From the NCBI GenBank assembly GCA_937892395.1, contig CALAGJ010000063.1:1-48096 (forward strand): a DNA stretch of 48,096 nt, in the 5' to 3' direction. The DNA comes from an uncultured Parafilimonas sp. Lineage in GTDB: Bacteria > Bacteroidota > Bacteroidia > Chitinophagales > Chitinophagaceae. The notes under the pieces are model-generated. The model was given only the letters and a program-made list of their open reading frames with translations. It had not been told where the DNA came from and made no database searches. The position numbers were made by a program, and so were the translations under genes. Below, in pieces: positions 25,601 to 33,198 of the stretch (the stretch's first letter is position 1; each line of letters begins with the position of its first letter).

Positions 25601-26961
25601 GCCTGCCAGGATATACAGATAGCACTCGCTACCTCGGTCAAAACTGGAACAGTATGCAGCCCGGTTTAGGTTATGTATTTGGTAAGCAACCCGATACTGC
25701 ATGGCTCAATAAAAAAGCGCAGGAAGGGGTAATAACAAGAGACTCATTGTTTAGCCAACTCTTTACCCAAAACTTCCAACAGCAGTTAACCATTACAGCA
25801 CAGTTAGAGCCCATTCGTGAGCTGACGATTGATCTGAATCTGCAAAAAACATTTTCAAAAACTTATTCAGAATTATTTAAAGACACTACTAATTCTGGTC
25901 AGGATTTACAACACCTTAGTCCATTAGCCACAGGTGGTTTTAATGTGAGCTTTATCAGCTTTAAAACTTTGTTTGAAAAGGTAAGTTCTAATGAAGTGAG
26001 TGGCACATTTACAAAGTTTGAAAATAACAGGATTACCATTGCAAATAAATTAGCAGAAAGTAATCCTTACTGGCAGCAGTTGCCGGACAATGAAAAGTTT
26101 CAGACAGACGGTTTCCCAACAGGATATGGCCGCTATTCGCAGGATGTATTGATACCTGCATTTATTGCAGCTTATACAGGCAAAGCTCCTTTATCCGCAC
26201 CACTCATTGCGCAGCAAAACCCTACAATAAAAACCAATCCATTTAAGTCCATTAAGGCATTGCCAAACTGGCGCCTTACTTATACCGGCTTGAGTAGGCT
26301 ACCTGGATTGAGTGATGTATTTAGCAACGTCACAATCACACATGCTTATACAGGATCCTTGAGTATGAATTCATTTAATAGTGCACTGCTATATACAGAT
26401 CCTTTCAGACTTGGCGCACCGGCATTTATCAATCCTCAATCAGGAAACTATGAGCCATTTTTCTTAGTGCCGAATATCACCATACAGGAGCAGTTTTCGC
26501 CATTGATTGGCATTGATGTTACTACAAACAACCAGGCCAGTTTGCGTTTTGAATATGCTAAGAGCAGACAGTTGAGTTTGAGTATGTTTGACTTTCAATT
26601 AGCAGAGGTTCGCAGCACCAGTTTTACATTTGGCGGTACATTTAGAAAAAGAGGGGTAATTCTTCCTTTCAAAATTCCTTTTGTAAAACCAGATCCGGAG
26701 CAAACAGACTTGGGTATTAGTTTAGATTTTGCCCTGCGGGATGATGTGCAGAGCAATAGTAGATTAGATCAGCCAAATGCTTATGGCACAGGAGGTCAGA
26801 AGGTAATTACTATTTCTCCCGCAGTAGATTATGTGGTAAATGCAAGAGTAAATCTGAGGTTATATTTTGACCAACAACGTACCATTCCATATATATCCAC
26901 ATCTGCTCCAATTACAAATACAAGAGCAGGTTTGCAAATAAGGATTTCGCTGGCGCAATAG
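19696..26961 (+). CDS. sprA: Type IX secretion translocon protein SprA (Sov)
   Basis: SprA forms the giant outer-membrane barrel through which type IX secretion cargo leaves the cell; in gliding Flavobacteria it is also needed for motility. The 2,421-residue length fits the family (about 2,400). It starts at a TTG at 19696, since the next Met is far inside; this start gives a proper signal peptide (LNIILLVLLLVPFVGYTQ) and has AAGTAAGG just upstream. Family traits include the early SDTSKLRFPIQDRRGDPFSW, GSMDVFIGYQGQNIKNPTLP, the long repeated SprA_N regions, IYIDDFEGTRSSVDLR and the C-terminal strand RAGLQIRISLAQ. Presence of SprA implies that the genome has a full T9SS. It follows ruvA by 40 bases. 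Confidence 0.96.
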   Translation: MLRLKNLNIILLVLLLVPFVGYTQSSDTSKLRFPIQDRRGDPFSWQNNNPFDLADSNYVDRTVEYDPVTNQYYIMEKIGNTWYRKPTYLSFEEMYQLQAQESERQYFAERSQTLFDINRKTLRPAPRVYDNLFDRIFGLSPDGLRVDIKPQGSMDVFIGYQGQNIKNPTLPEQARKNGGLDFNMNTNVNLNASIGEKLKLPINYNTLANFDFENQLKLDYRGKDDEIIKSLEAGNISFQSKGSLMSSAQSLFGVKTQLQFGKLFITAALANQRSQRQSVALQGGGLSQQINKKLDDYDENRHFLLGQYFRNNYNTAMSKLPIVTSLVQILRMEVWITNRTGTAVNTRSIVGFMDLGENKPYSPNINSLTANELPDNNANDLYSFLTGSEANRDPALINTLLTAKGLEPVNDFEKTFARKLDSTEYYYNPQVGFVSLNVQVQPDEVVGVAYQYSYNGRIYQVGEFSQDITLDSNQGVQKNLFLKLLKATSQRVDLPIWDLMMKNVYSLDVSGLQQQDFKLNVLYQEPSGGLKRYLPESSPAVAGQPLITILNADRLNNRNDPQPDGLYDFVDGYTVIAQQGKVIFPVLEPFGADLERLAFDGEPQETKDKYVYNQLYDTIKAIAQTYANLNRFLLQGTIKGSSNSDIYLGGFNIPPGSVSVTAGGQVLQENVDYVIDYNLGTLKVLNQAIINSGVPVNVQYENNAGFGIQQRSFFGLRLDYLASKKLTIGATMQRLAERPFFTKMNYGDDPIQNMMYGVDFSYQSEFPAVTRLLDKLPFYATTAPSTITAYGEAALLQPGHPKQIGDGNQGLIYIDDFEGTRSSVDLRFPFISWTMASTPQGNGRFPEATLTNDLKYGTNRAKLAWYNIEPNLQDKNSPNNPVRSDLDGLSDFRVRQLLTNQLFPQRTTNIIDVLNSTFDLAYYPTERGPYNFETDPTEIDANGRLSNPKKRWAGIMRNIDQTDFETGNIEYMEFWMQDPFIDNQASDGGKLVINLGNISEDVLKDGRRFYENGIASPTQPSAVDSLSSVWGKAPVNPIQITQAFSNEPNDRVFQDVGFDGLRDDEERTKQSAYLNQLATNFGTTSIIYQKANADPSNDNYTWYRDGSYDAAKTGILGRYKNYNNQQGNSPVVDNSGSLFTPASTLYPDNEDLNRDNTLNETEEYFEYEIDLKPKLGVGFTKYITDSIKINGALPNGEAITNESWYLFRVPIKEFTNKVGRIPDFKSIRFIRLYLTEFTDSVVLRFASFDLVRNQWRSFQYQLDTTGSYTPLPVGGTTFNVLAVNVEENSNRSPIPYRIPPGIERVQQLSNNGVNLLQNEQAMSLQINNLQQGDARAVFKNLNFDLRQYGQLSMFMHAEKLVNNPVDLNDGDLTAVIRVGQDFLNNYYEIKIPLKITNPQNGITPENIWPEENNLDFLMQELVQLKIRRNGQLVNPEQIYREQIGNKQFSIKGNPNLGEVQGFLVGVENNTSTNKSAEIWINELRLSNLDEKGGYAALGRVDMQLADLGTLSVSANTYTAGFGTIEQQVNERARQNLLQFDAALNIDAGKLLPKKAGISIPIFASINKTIITPEYDPYDMDVDFKDKLKTPGINKDSARKTALDETTIKTLNFTNVRFAQNSRKPAPWRISNFDFSYSFTQFTQTSPIITLNEVIKHRAGLGYNFNAQSKFIEPFKKWIKNKSIWLTPVKDLNINPVPSLISFRADVNRQFGRFVPRIVNTFDNTVERVDTTYDKYFTFDRYYNFRWDITRAVNLDFSATNFARIDEPFGALDTKFKRDSVKTNFLDGGRNTLYQQRATVSYTFPFSKLPITDWITARYNYTTTYNWIGASLLAVSLGNTIENSQQNGLTGEFDLTRLYSKSKWLNKISTATASPRDDENGLLNNDDEDLSTKADTMQAPKPRAEVIKGKKGFEKRNALQKWRQYKRDYRIAQRKGKVTDEVSAPVRLAGQLLTMVKRASINYSENYNSRLPGYTDSTRYLGQNWNSMQPGLGYVFGKQPDTAWLNKKAQEGVITRDSLFSQLFTQNFQQQLTITAQLEPIRELTIDLNLQKTFSKTYSELFKDTTNSGQDLQHLSPLATGGFNVSFISFKTLFEKVSSNEVSGTFTKFENNRITIANKLAESNPYWQQLPDNEKFQTDGFPTGYGRYSQDVLIPAFIAAYTGKAPLSAPLIAQQNPTIKTNPFKSIKALPNWRLTYTGLSRLPGLSDVFSNVTITHAYTGSLSMNSFNSALLYTDPFRLGAPAFINPQSGNYEPFFLVPNITIQEQFSPLIGIDVTTNNQASLRFEYAKSRQLSLSMFDFQLAEVRSTSFTFGGTFRKRGVILPFKIPFVKPDPEQTDLGISLDFALRDDVQSNSRLDQPNAYGTGGQKVITISPAVDYVVNARVNLRLYFDQQRTIPYISTSAPITNTRAGLQIRISLAQ

Positions 26962-27085
26962 ACTTTTGCAACATGGATGGGCAGATGGATTTGAAAGAAA
27001 CATCAGGTCAAAATGGTGTTTAAAATTTTCGTCAGCATGTCAAATGCAACCTCTGATTACATGTATGATGAACCATTATGAGTGT

Positions 27086-27904
27086 TTATTGATTCAGGCT
27101 ATTCCTAAAGAAGTTTGAGAAAAAAAGGATTTGATAGTTAATGGCATTGCTCCAGTAAGCTGTGTTATGTGCACCGGGTCTTTCTGTATAATCATGTGGA
27201 ATATTCAGTTGCATCATCAGTTGATGTAAGACCCTGTTTACAGGAAGAAAAAAATCATCTAAACCGCAGTCTATGATTAGTGCTAAATTTTTATTTTGAG
27301 CTTTGGGCAGTTGATATACTACGGTGTTTTGATCCCAGTTTGATTGGCAACAGATGGTATCACCAAGCCGTTTTGCCAAATCCCAATTGTTCGGAAAAGG
27401 TCTAAAATCAACACCACCACAAATAGATCCTCCTGCACCAAATATATCTGGATGCCTTATAGATAAAAACAGACCTCCATGGCCGCCCATACTCAAACCT
27501 GTGATAGCACGTCCTGCTTTATTGGCAATGGTGTTGTAATGTGCATCTGTATAAGCAATGAGCTCTTTCGATATAAAAGTTTCATATCGAAAACTACTGT
27601 CTATGGGGCTATCAAAATACCAGCTTCCATAGCCACCATCCGGGCATACAATAATGAGCTTCATGTCATCTGCTATCTGCTTTAATTGAGGAGCATCATT
27701 TATCCATTGCGCATAGTTGCCACTCCAGCCATGCAATAAATAGATGACTGGTAATTCTTTTTTATTTTTCATTTTTGAAGGAGTAATAAAAACGCAGGGA
27801 ATGTGCTTTTGCATAGCAGTGCTATATACATTTAGAGTATCTACTCTAGCAGCAAAAGATATGGAGCAAATAAAGATTGCAATAATGGTGAGTAATTGTT
27901 TCAT
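27086..27904 (-). CDS. Secreted esterase, esterase D/CE1-like alpha/beta hydrolase
   Basis: A 272-residue protein with an N-terminal signal peptide (cleavage near SFAARVD). The fold is the esterase D/antigen 85 type: PVIYLLHGWSGNYAQW, nucleophile Ser138 in TGLSMGGHGG, acid Asp216 or Asp217 in DCGLDDFF, and His246 in RPGAHNTAYW. Relatives include feruloyl and acetyl xylan esterases (CE1) and S-formylglutathione hydrolases; the export signal favours a carbohydrate-ester or similar extracytoplasmic substrate. It is a single gene on the minus strand. The exact substrate is unknown. Confidence 0.85.
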   Translation of the reverse strand: MKQLLTIIAIFICSISFAARVDTLNVYSTAMQKHIPCVFITPSKMKNKKELPVIYLLHGWSGNYAQWINDAPQLKQIADDMKLIIVCPDGGYGSWYFDSPIDSSFRYETFISKELIAYTDAHYNTIANKAGRAITGLSMGGHGGLFLSIRHPDIFGAGGSICGGVDFRPFPNNWDLAKRLGDTICCQSNWDQNTVVYQLPKAQNKNLALIIDCGLDDFFLPVNRVLHQLMMQLNIPHDYTERPGAHNTAYWSNAINYQILFFSNFFRNSLNQ

Positions 27905-28002
27905 GGGTTAAATGTAGGGATGAGCTTCAATAGTATTGTGTCATATAGTAAAAAAATGTGAGATCATTTTTCATTTATTTCTTAATGCTCTTGTTCAAAC
28001 TT

Positions 28003-28470
28003 CTACAGGTATTTTTTATGGTTTGTATGCATGATTCTATCCCAAAAATTAAAGTAGAGACTATAATTGCCATGTGCATAGTGATGGTGCATATCATGAT
28101 GTGTAGCGGTATTGAAAATTTTTCTGCAGTAGTTTTAAGGAATGTTTTTGGAAATAATTCATAACCCAGATGACCAAGCACATTAATAACAGTCATAGCC
28201 ATTGCAAATAAGAATAACACTATGAAATGCACAGGTAAAATACATAGAACTGGAATCATAAAACCAAACTCTATAATAGCTTCTAAAGGATGAAAAGAAA
28301 ATGCTGCCAAAGGCGTAGGCGCATGTGAAAGGTGATGATGTCTGTGTACATACTTAAATACCACAGGACAATTGAAAATACTAATACATTCTTTTATCTT
28401 TTGTACATGCCCTATCGTCCATAAATGTTTATAAGTAACACCAAAAAAGCAGACTGCGCCAATTTTCGCC
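28003..28470 (-). pseudogene. Truncated, frameshifted sterol desaturase / fatty acid hydroxylase
   Basis: On the minus strand, YVHRHHHLSHAPTPLAAFSF followed by HPLEAIIEFGF and NVLGHLGYELFPKTF are hallmark histidine-rich parts of the fatty acid hydroxylase superfamily. After a poly-T run near 28115-28124 the frame changes, and the expected end appears in another frame: NTATHHDMHHHYAHGNYSLY, then FNFWDRIMHTNHKKYL and a stop at 28003. Upstream, near 28399-28425, the DNA resembles a FYWTHRxMH motif broken by several one-base losses. The N-terminal half is absent; the remnant runs into the mutS promoter. Two separate disruptions argue for a real pseudogene rather than one sequencing error. Confidence 0.82.
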
Positions 28471-28473
28471 ATA

Positions 28474-28481
28474 TATATTTG
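28474..28481 (+). promoter_or_regulatory. Possible -7 element of mutS
   Basis: TATATTTG matches TAnnTTTG exactly and is separated from the mutS ATG (28486) by only CCAC. I see no TTG about 20 bases upstream. If functional, transcription would start at or near the A of the ATG, giving a leaderless mRNA. Confidence 0.45.
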
Positions 28482-28485
28482 CCAC

Positions 28486-31104
28486 ATGGCAAAAACGGTT
28501 TCTGAAACTCCCCTCATGCAGCAGCATAAGGCTATTAAGCAAAAATACCCTGATGCTATTTTGCTCTTTAGAGTGGGCGATTTTTATGAAACATTTGGAC
28601 AGGATGCCATCATAGCATCGCAGGTGCTTGGCATTACTTTAACCAAAAGAAATAATGGCGCAGCAGGTGCAGCTGAGCTTGCAGGGTTTCCGCATCATGC
28701 TTTAGATACTTATCTACATAAACTGGTAAAAGCCGGCTATAGAGTTGCCATTTGTGATCAACTTGAAGACCCCAAAACGGCAAAGGGAATTGTAAAAAGA
28801 GGTGTTACAGAAATGGTAACTCCGGGTGTGGCTACAAACGATAAACTACTGGAGCACAACAGTAATAATTTTTTGGCCGCCGTTCACTTTGCAGATACCC
28901 ATACCGGACTGGCACTTTTGGACATCAGTACAGGAGAATTTTTTGTAGCCGAAGGCAATACAGAATATATTGATAAACTCCTCCAAACACTAAAGCCTGC
29001 TGAAGTCATTTTTCAAAGAAATTTTCAAAAGCAATTTAAAGAATGGTTTGGTGTAAAATTTTATACCTATACTTTAGAGAGTTGGATTTTTGATATGACT
29101 TATGCCAATGAGCAGCTTAAAAATCATTTTCAAACACATTCGCTAAAAGGTTTTGGCATAGAAAATATGCCACAGGCCATAGTGGCTGCCGGGGCTATTC
29201 TGCATTATCTCAAAGATACGGAGCATCCCAACCTACAGCATATAACGACAATTCAACGATTAGAGAAAGAAGATTACCTCTGGTTGGATCGTTTTACCAT
29301 TCGCAACCTTGAAATTTTACATAGCAGTACAGGTGAAGGAAACTCCCTACACAAAGTATTAGACAATACCATCAGCCCCATGGGTGCACGCCTGCTCAAA
29401 CGCTGGTTGGTAATGCCTTTGAAGGACATCATCAAAATAAATGAACGGCTCAATCTTACCGAATTTTTTATCAAAGAAACTGATTTAAGAAAGCAACTCA
29501 GACACCTCATTAAGCAATGTGGTGATGTGGAAAGATTGGTAAGCAAAATCCCTTTAAAAAAAATAAATCCACGTGAAGTTATTCATCTGGCCAAGGGGTT
29601 ACAATTTACGATTCAAATAAAAAATTTATTGCAGCATGCTGCAAATGATTATGCGTGTAGAATAGCTGACACACTGAATGGCTGCCCACATATTTTAGAA
29701 AAAATTATTACCGAAATAGTCGAAGCTCCACCTATTGCAATCCATAAAGGAGGAGTCATACAATCTGGCGTTCATGCTGGTTTAGACGAGCTTAGAAACA
29801 TTGCCGCAGGCGGCAAAGAATATTTATTACTGATACAACAACAAGAAGCAGAACGCACAGGCATCAGCTCTTTGAAAATTGGTTTTAATAATGTGTTTGG
29901 ATATTATTTAGAAGTAACCAATGTGCATAAGAATAAGGTTCCTACAGATTGGATTCGCAAACAAACACTTACATCTGCAGAGCGATATATTACGCCGCTA
30001 CTCAAGGAGTATGAAGAAAAAATAACTGGAGCAGAAGATAAAATTTTATCCATCGAAACAGAGCTATATGACAAGCTACTTACAGAATTGCAGGACTATA
30101 TAGCTCCTATACAAGTAAATGGAAATATGATGGCCATTGCAGATGTATTGCTCTGCTTCGCAGAAAATGCTTTGCAGTACAACTATCGTAAACCTGAACT
30201 GCATGATGGTTTTATTTTAGATATAAAAGAAAGCCGTCATCCGGTAATAGAACGCAATTTGCCCACTGGCGAAAACTACATCAGCAATGATATTTTATTA
30301 GATCCGGATACACAGCAAATCATCATTCTCACCGGTCCAAATATGAGTGGCAAAAGTGCTATTTTAAGACAAACAGCTTTGATTACACTAATGGCACATA
30401 CGGGAAGTTTTGTGCCTGCGGCAAAAGCTTTTATTCCGCTCACAGAAAAAATATTTACCCGTGTAGGCGCCAGTGATAACCTGAGTGGAGGTGAAAGTAC
30501 ATTTATGGTGGAGATGAATGAGAGTGCAAGTATCATCAACAATATTTCAAGCCGAAGTCTTGTTCTGCTTGATGAAATTGGAAGAGGCACCAGTACTTAT
30601 GATGGTATATCCATTGCATGGAGTATGGTGGAATTTTTGCAGGCACATAGCACAGCACCAAAAACACTTTTTGCTACACACTATCATGAACTCAATGAGT
30701 TGGAAGGCAGATGGCCTCGTGTAACAAATTATCATGTAACAAATAAGGAAGTAGGTAATAAGATTATTTTTTTACGAAAATTAGCACCTGGTGGCAGTAC
30801 CCATAGTTTTGGTATTCATGTAGCAAAACTGGCCGGTATGCCTCCACAAATTACAGAGCGTGCAGCCGAAATTCTGAAACAATTGGAAGATGCACGTGCG
30901 GCAGCGGATGGCAAAGCCCCTGAGCAAGATATAAAACAAGTCCTTAAAAAAGCAACAACACCACAATTGCAATTATCCATTTTTGATGCACATAGCGAAA
31001 CCTTTGACCAAATGCGTAAACTGATTGATGCCATTGATATCAATCGGCTTACACCTGTAGAAGCTTTATTAAAGCTCAATGAAATAAAGGCGATGTTGGG
31101 ATAA
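28486..31104 (+). CDS. mutS: DNA mismatch repair protein MutS
   Basis: MutS recognises mismatches and small loops and starts repair with MutL. The 872-residue protein has the MutS1 mismatch-binding motif GDFYETF (F33, E35), a connector and lever, the clamp, and the ATPase domain: Walker A GPNMSGKS (617-624), then SGGESTFMVEMNE, Walker B LDEIGRGTSTYDG (from about 695) and FATHYHEL. Length and motifs mark a complete MutS1, not MutS2. The C-terminus (INRLTPVEALLKLNEIKAML) is normal. The start at 28486 is supported by the family-like N-terminus ETPLMQQHKAIKQKYPDAIL. Confidence 0.97.
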   Translation: MAKTVSETPLMQQHKAIKQKYPDAILLFRVGDFYETFGQDAIIASQVLGITLTKRNNGAAGAAELAGFPHHALDTYLHKLVKAGYRVAICDQLEDPKTAKGIVKRGVTEMVTPGVATNDKLLEHNSNNFLAAVHFADTHTGLALLDISTGEFFVAEGNTEYIDKLLQTLKPAEVIFQRNFQKQFKEWFGVKFYTYTLESWIFDMTYANEQLKNHFQTHSLKGFGIENMPQAIVAAGAILHYLKDTEHPNLQHITTIQRLEKEDYLWLDRFTIRNLEILHSSTGEGNSLHKVLDNTISPMGARLLKRWLVMPLKDIIKINERLNLTEFFIKETDLRKQLRHLIKQCGDVERLVSKIPLKKINPREVIHLAKGLQFTIQIKNLLQHAANDYACRIADTLNGCPHILEKIITEIVEAPPIAIHKGGVIQSGVHAGLDELRNIAAGGKEYLLLIQQQEAERTGISSLKIGFNNVFGYYLEVTNVHKNKVPTDWIRKQTLTSAERYITPLLKEYEEKITGAEDKILSIETELYDKLLTELQDYIAPIQVNGNMMAIADVLLCFAENALQYNYRKPELHDGFILDIKESRHPVIERNLPTGENYISNDILLDPDTQQIIILTGPNMSGKSAILRQTALITLMAHTGSFVPAAKAFIPLTEKIFTRVGASDNLSGGESTFMVEMNESASIINNISSRSLVLLDEIGRGTSTYDGISIAWSMVEFLQAHSTAPKTLFATHYHELNELEGRWPRVTNYHVTNKEVGNKIIFLRKLAPGGSTHSFGIHVAKLAGMPPQITERAAEILKQLEDARAAADGKAPEQDIKQVLKKATTPQLQLSIFDAHSETFDQMRKLIDAIDINRLTPVEALLKLNEIKAMLG

Positions 31105-31189
31105 TTTTATCCGAAGCATTAAGACACAAAAGATTCTTCCATCACGCTAACAACGTATAGTAATTATCCATAACTCTTTATTTTTACAC

Positions 31190-31552
31190 ATGCACAAAAA
31201 AACATTGGTATTGGGTGCCTCCCCAAATCCTGATAGATATAGCTATTTGGCAGTGGAGAGACTGTCATTAAAAAATCATCCCATCATAGCAGTGGGTCAT
31301 AAACCGGGAAAAATTGGTGCTATTGCTATAGAAAAAAACATTGCTGTTGTGAAAGATATTCATACAATCACATTGTATTTGAATAGTAAAAATCAAGAAG
31401 CTTATTATGATGAAATAATAGCGCTACAGCCAAAAAGAATTATTTTTAATCCGGGTGCTGAAAATGAAGCATTGAAAAAAATTGCAGAGGAAAATGGTAT
31501 TGAAACAATAGAGGCTTGTACCTTAGTAATGCTCAGCACAGGGCAGTATTAA
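31190..31552 (+). CDS. CoA-binding domain protein (YccU-like)
   Basis: A 120-residue protein consisting of a single CoA_binding_2 Rossmann domain: KKTLVLGASPNPDRYSYLAV at the nucleotide-binding turn, HPIIAVGHKPGKIG, and the conserved IIFNPGAENEALKKIAEENG with IEACTLVML. Length is normal for stand-alone members. These proteins bind CoA or a related nucleotide, and their physiological role is not settled. It follows mutS after 85 bases with no terminator in between, so partial cotranscription is possible. Confidence 0.85.
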   Translation: MHKKTLVLGASPNPDRYSYLAVERLSLKNHPIIAVGHKPGKIGAIAIEKNIAVVKDIHTITLYLNSKNQEAYYDEIIALQPKRIIFNPGAENEALKKIAEENGIETIEACTLVMLSTGQY

Positions 31553-31717
31553 TGTCTTGAATTGACGTGATGTCTAAAGTATTCATTTCAGCATATTTTT
31601 GAAATTGATTCCAAAAAATGTATTTGATTTTGACTACAAAATTCATTGGAAAATTATTATGAGTGCATGATGACACTGTAATAGAACAGGAAAGGTCAAT
31701 TCAAATTCGAATACTTA

Positions 31718-31748
31718 TTGTATCTTAAAAAATGCCCACCTACATTTG
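31718..31748 (+). promoter_or_regulatory. Bacteroidota-type promoter of the thiolase gene
   Basis: TTG at 31718-31720, a 20-base spacer, and TACATTTG at 31741-31748 form a near-ideal promoter. Transcription should begin near 31753-31756. The element covers an in-frame TTG at 31746, which therefore cannot be the translation start; the ATG at 31764 is. Confidence 0.72.
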
Positions 31749-31763
31749 TCCAAAAATAATTTT

Positions 31764-32963
31764 ATGCAGACCTGCTATATAACTGATGCCATTCGAACAC
31801 CAATAGGAAAATATGGTGGCTCTTTATCGTTAGTAAGGCCTGATGATTTATTGGCTTTTGTAATTCGTAAACTTATAGAAAGAAATCCAACTTTAGATAT
31901 GGATACCATTGAGGATGTAGTAGCCGGATGTGCCAATCAAGCAGGCGAAGACAACCGCAATGTAGCAAGGATGGCTGCTTTGCTTGCCAATCTTCCGGTT
32001 TCCGCAGGTGGCATTACAGTCAATCGTTTATGTGCAAGTGGCTTGCAGGCCATAATGGATGCAGCACGTGCAATACAGTGTGAAGATGGTATGGTATATA
32101 TAGCTGGTGGAGTAGAATCTATGACACGTGCCCCTTTTGTAATGGGCAAACAATCTCAAGCATGGGGGCGTCAAGCAGAATTATTTGATACCACTTTGGG
32201 TTGGCGTTTTATCAACCCTGCCCTCAGTGCATTACATCATCCTTACACCATGGGAGAAACAGCAGAAAATGTGGCTAAGCAATGGCAAATTTCAAGAGCA
32301 GAACAAGATGCATTTGCATTTGCAAGTCAGGAAAAATTTGCAGCAGCGGAAGCAAAGCATTTATTTGATGAGGAGCGTATTCCTGTGCCTGTAAAACAAG
32401 GCAAGTCAGAAATTTTATTTTCTTCGGATGAACATGCAAGGAGTACTACCATTGAAAAATTGGCTGCACTTAAACCTGCATTTCATAAAGATGGCAGTGT
32501 AACAGCTGGAAATAGTTCAGGGATAAATGATGGTGCTTCTACTTTAATCTTGTCAGGAGAAGCAGGGCTAAAACATAATCAACTAAAACCAATGGCTCGT
32601 ATAGTAAGTATGGCTATTGCCGGTGTGGATCCATCCATTATGGGTATTGGCCCCGTGCCAGCTACGCAAAAAGCTTTGAAAAGAGCCGGCTTACAAATAG
32701 GGGATATTGAACTGGCAGAAGTTAATGAAGCATTTGCTGCGCAAAGCATTGCCTGCCTTAGAGATTTGAATATAAATCCTCATCTTGTAAATGTAAATGG
32801 TGGTGCCATTGCATTGGGTCATCCATTGGGTTGTAGTGGTGCCCGTATAAGTACCACATTATTATATGAAATGAAACGCAGAAAACTTAAGTATGGATTG
32901 GCTACCATGTGTATTGGTGTAGGACAAGGCGCTGCTATCATTTATGAAAATTTAGAAAGATAA
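31764..32963 (+). CDS. Acyl-CoA thiolase, 3-oxoadipyl-CoA thiolase type
   Basis: A 399-residue thiolase. The acylated cysteine is C90 (NRLCASGLQA); H353 (ALGHPLGCSGAR) and C383 (TMCIGVGQGAA) complete the active site. Several stretches, such as DAIRTPIGKYGG, GCANQAGEDNRNVARMA and ELFDTTLGWRFINP, resemble PcaF/PaaJ, the 3-oxoadipyl-CoA thiolases of aromatic catabolism, more than biosynthetic acetoacetyl-CoA thiolases. No other beta-ketoadipate or phenylacetate gene is nearby, so the physiological substrate is uncertain. The start is placed at 31764 because the upstream TTG is inside the promoter. Confidence 0.88.
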   Translation: MQTCYITDAIRTPIGKYGGSLSLVRPDDLLAFVIRKLIERNPTLDMDTIEDVVAGCANQAGEDNRNVARMAALLANLPVSAGGITVNRLCASGLQAIMDAARAIQCEDGMVYIAGGVESMTRAPFVMGKQSQAWGRQAELFDTTLGWRFINPALSALHHPYTMGETAENVAKQWQISRAEQDAFAFASQEKFAAAEAKHLFDEERIPVPVKQGKSEILFSSDEHARSTTIEKLAALKPAFHKDGSVTAGNSSGINDGASTLILSGEAGLKHNQLKPMARIVSMAIAGVDPSIMGIGPVPATQKALKRAGLQIGDIELAEVNEAFAAQSIACLRDLNINPHLVNVNGGAIALGHPLGCSGARISTTLLYEMKRRKLKYGLATMCIGVGQGAAIIYENLER

Positions 32964-33198
32964 ATTATTGGTATTGTACCGATAGGAGCATGTCTTTTTG
33001 AAGTCATTCTAAATTTTGATTTGAGCATTTATCATATTGTAATCATAGCATGATGAATATCCAAATTCATGTATGATAATTATATCCATAACAACTTTTT
33101 ATCCAAAGAATTTTGTGCTGTTATTTGATTGAATCTTTTTGAATGAATGATGCCAATAACATCAAACGCTATTTTGAAAAAATTATTGATTCATCGTT

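Noticed and set aside
27975..28517. A 180-codon minus-strand frame that could be called an intact membrane protein
   Set aside because: Its C-terminal 45 codons are out of frame with the conserved ending, its N-terminus overlaps mutS, and the upstream His motif is broken. It is listed as a pseudogene.
32966..32984. Hairpin (TATTGGTA-TTG-TACCGATA) just after the thiolase stop
   Set aside because: The stem is eight pairs with one G-U, but no T tract follows directly (the first T-run is about ten bases further on), so I do not call it a terminator.
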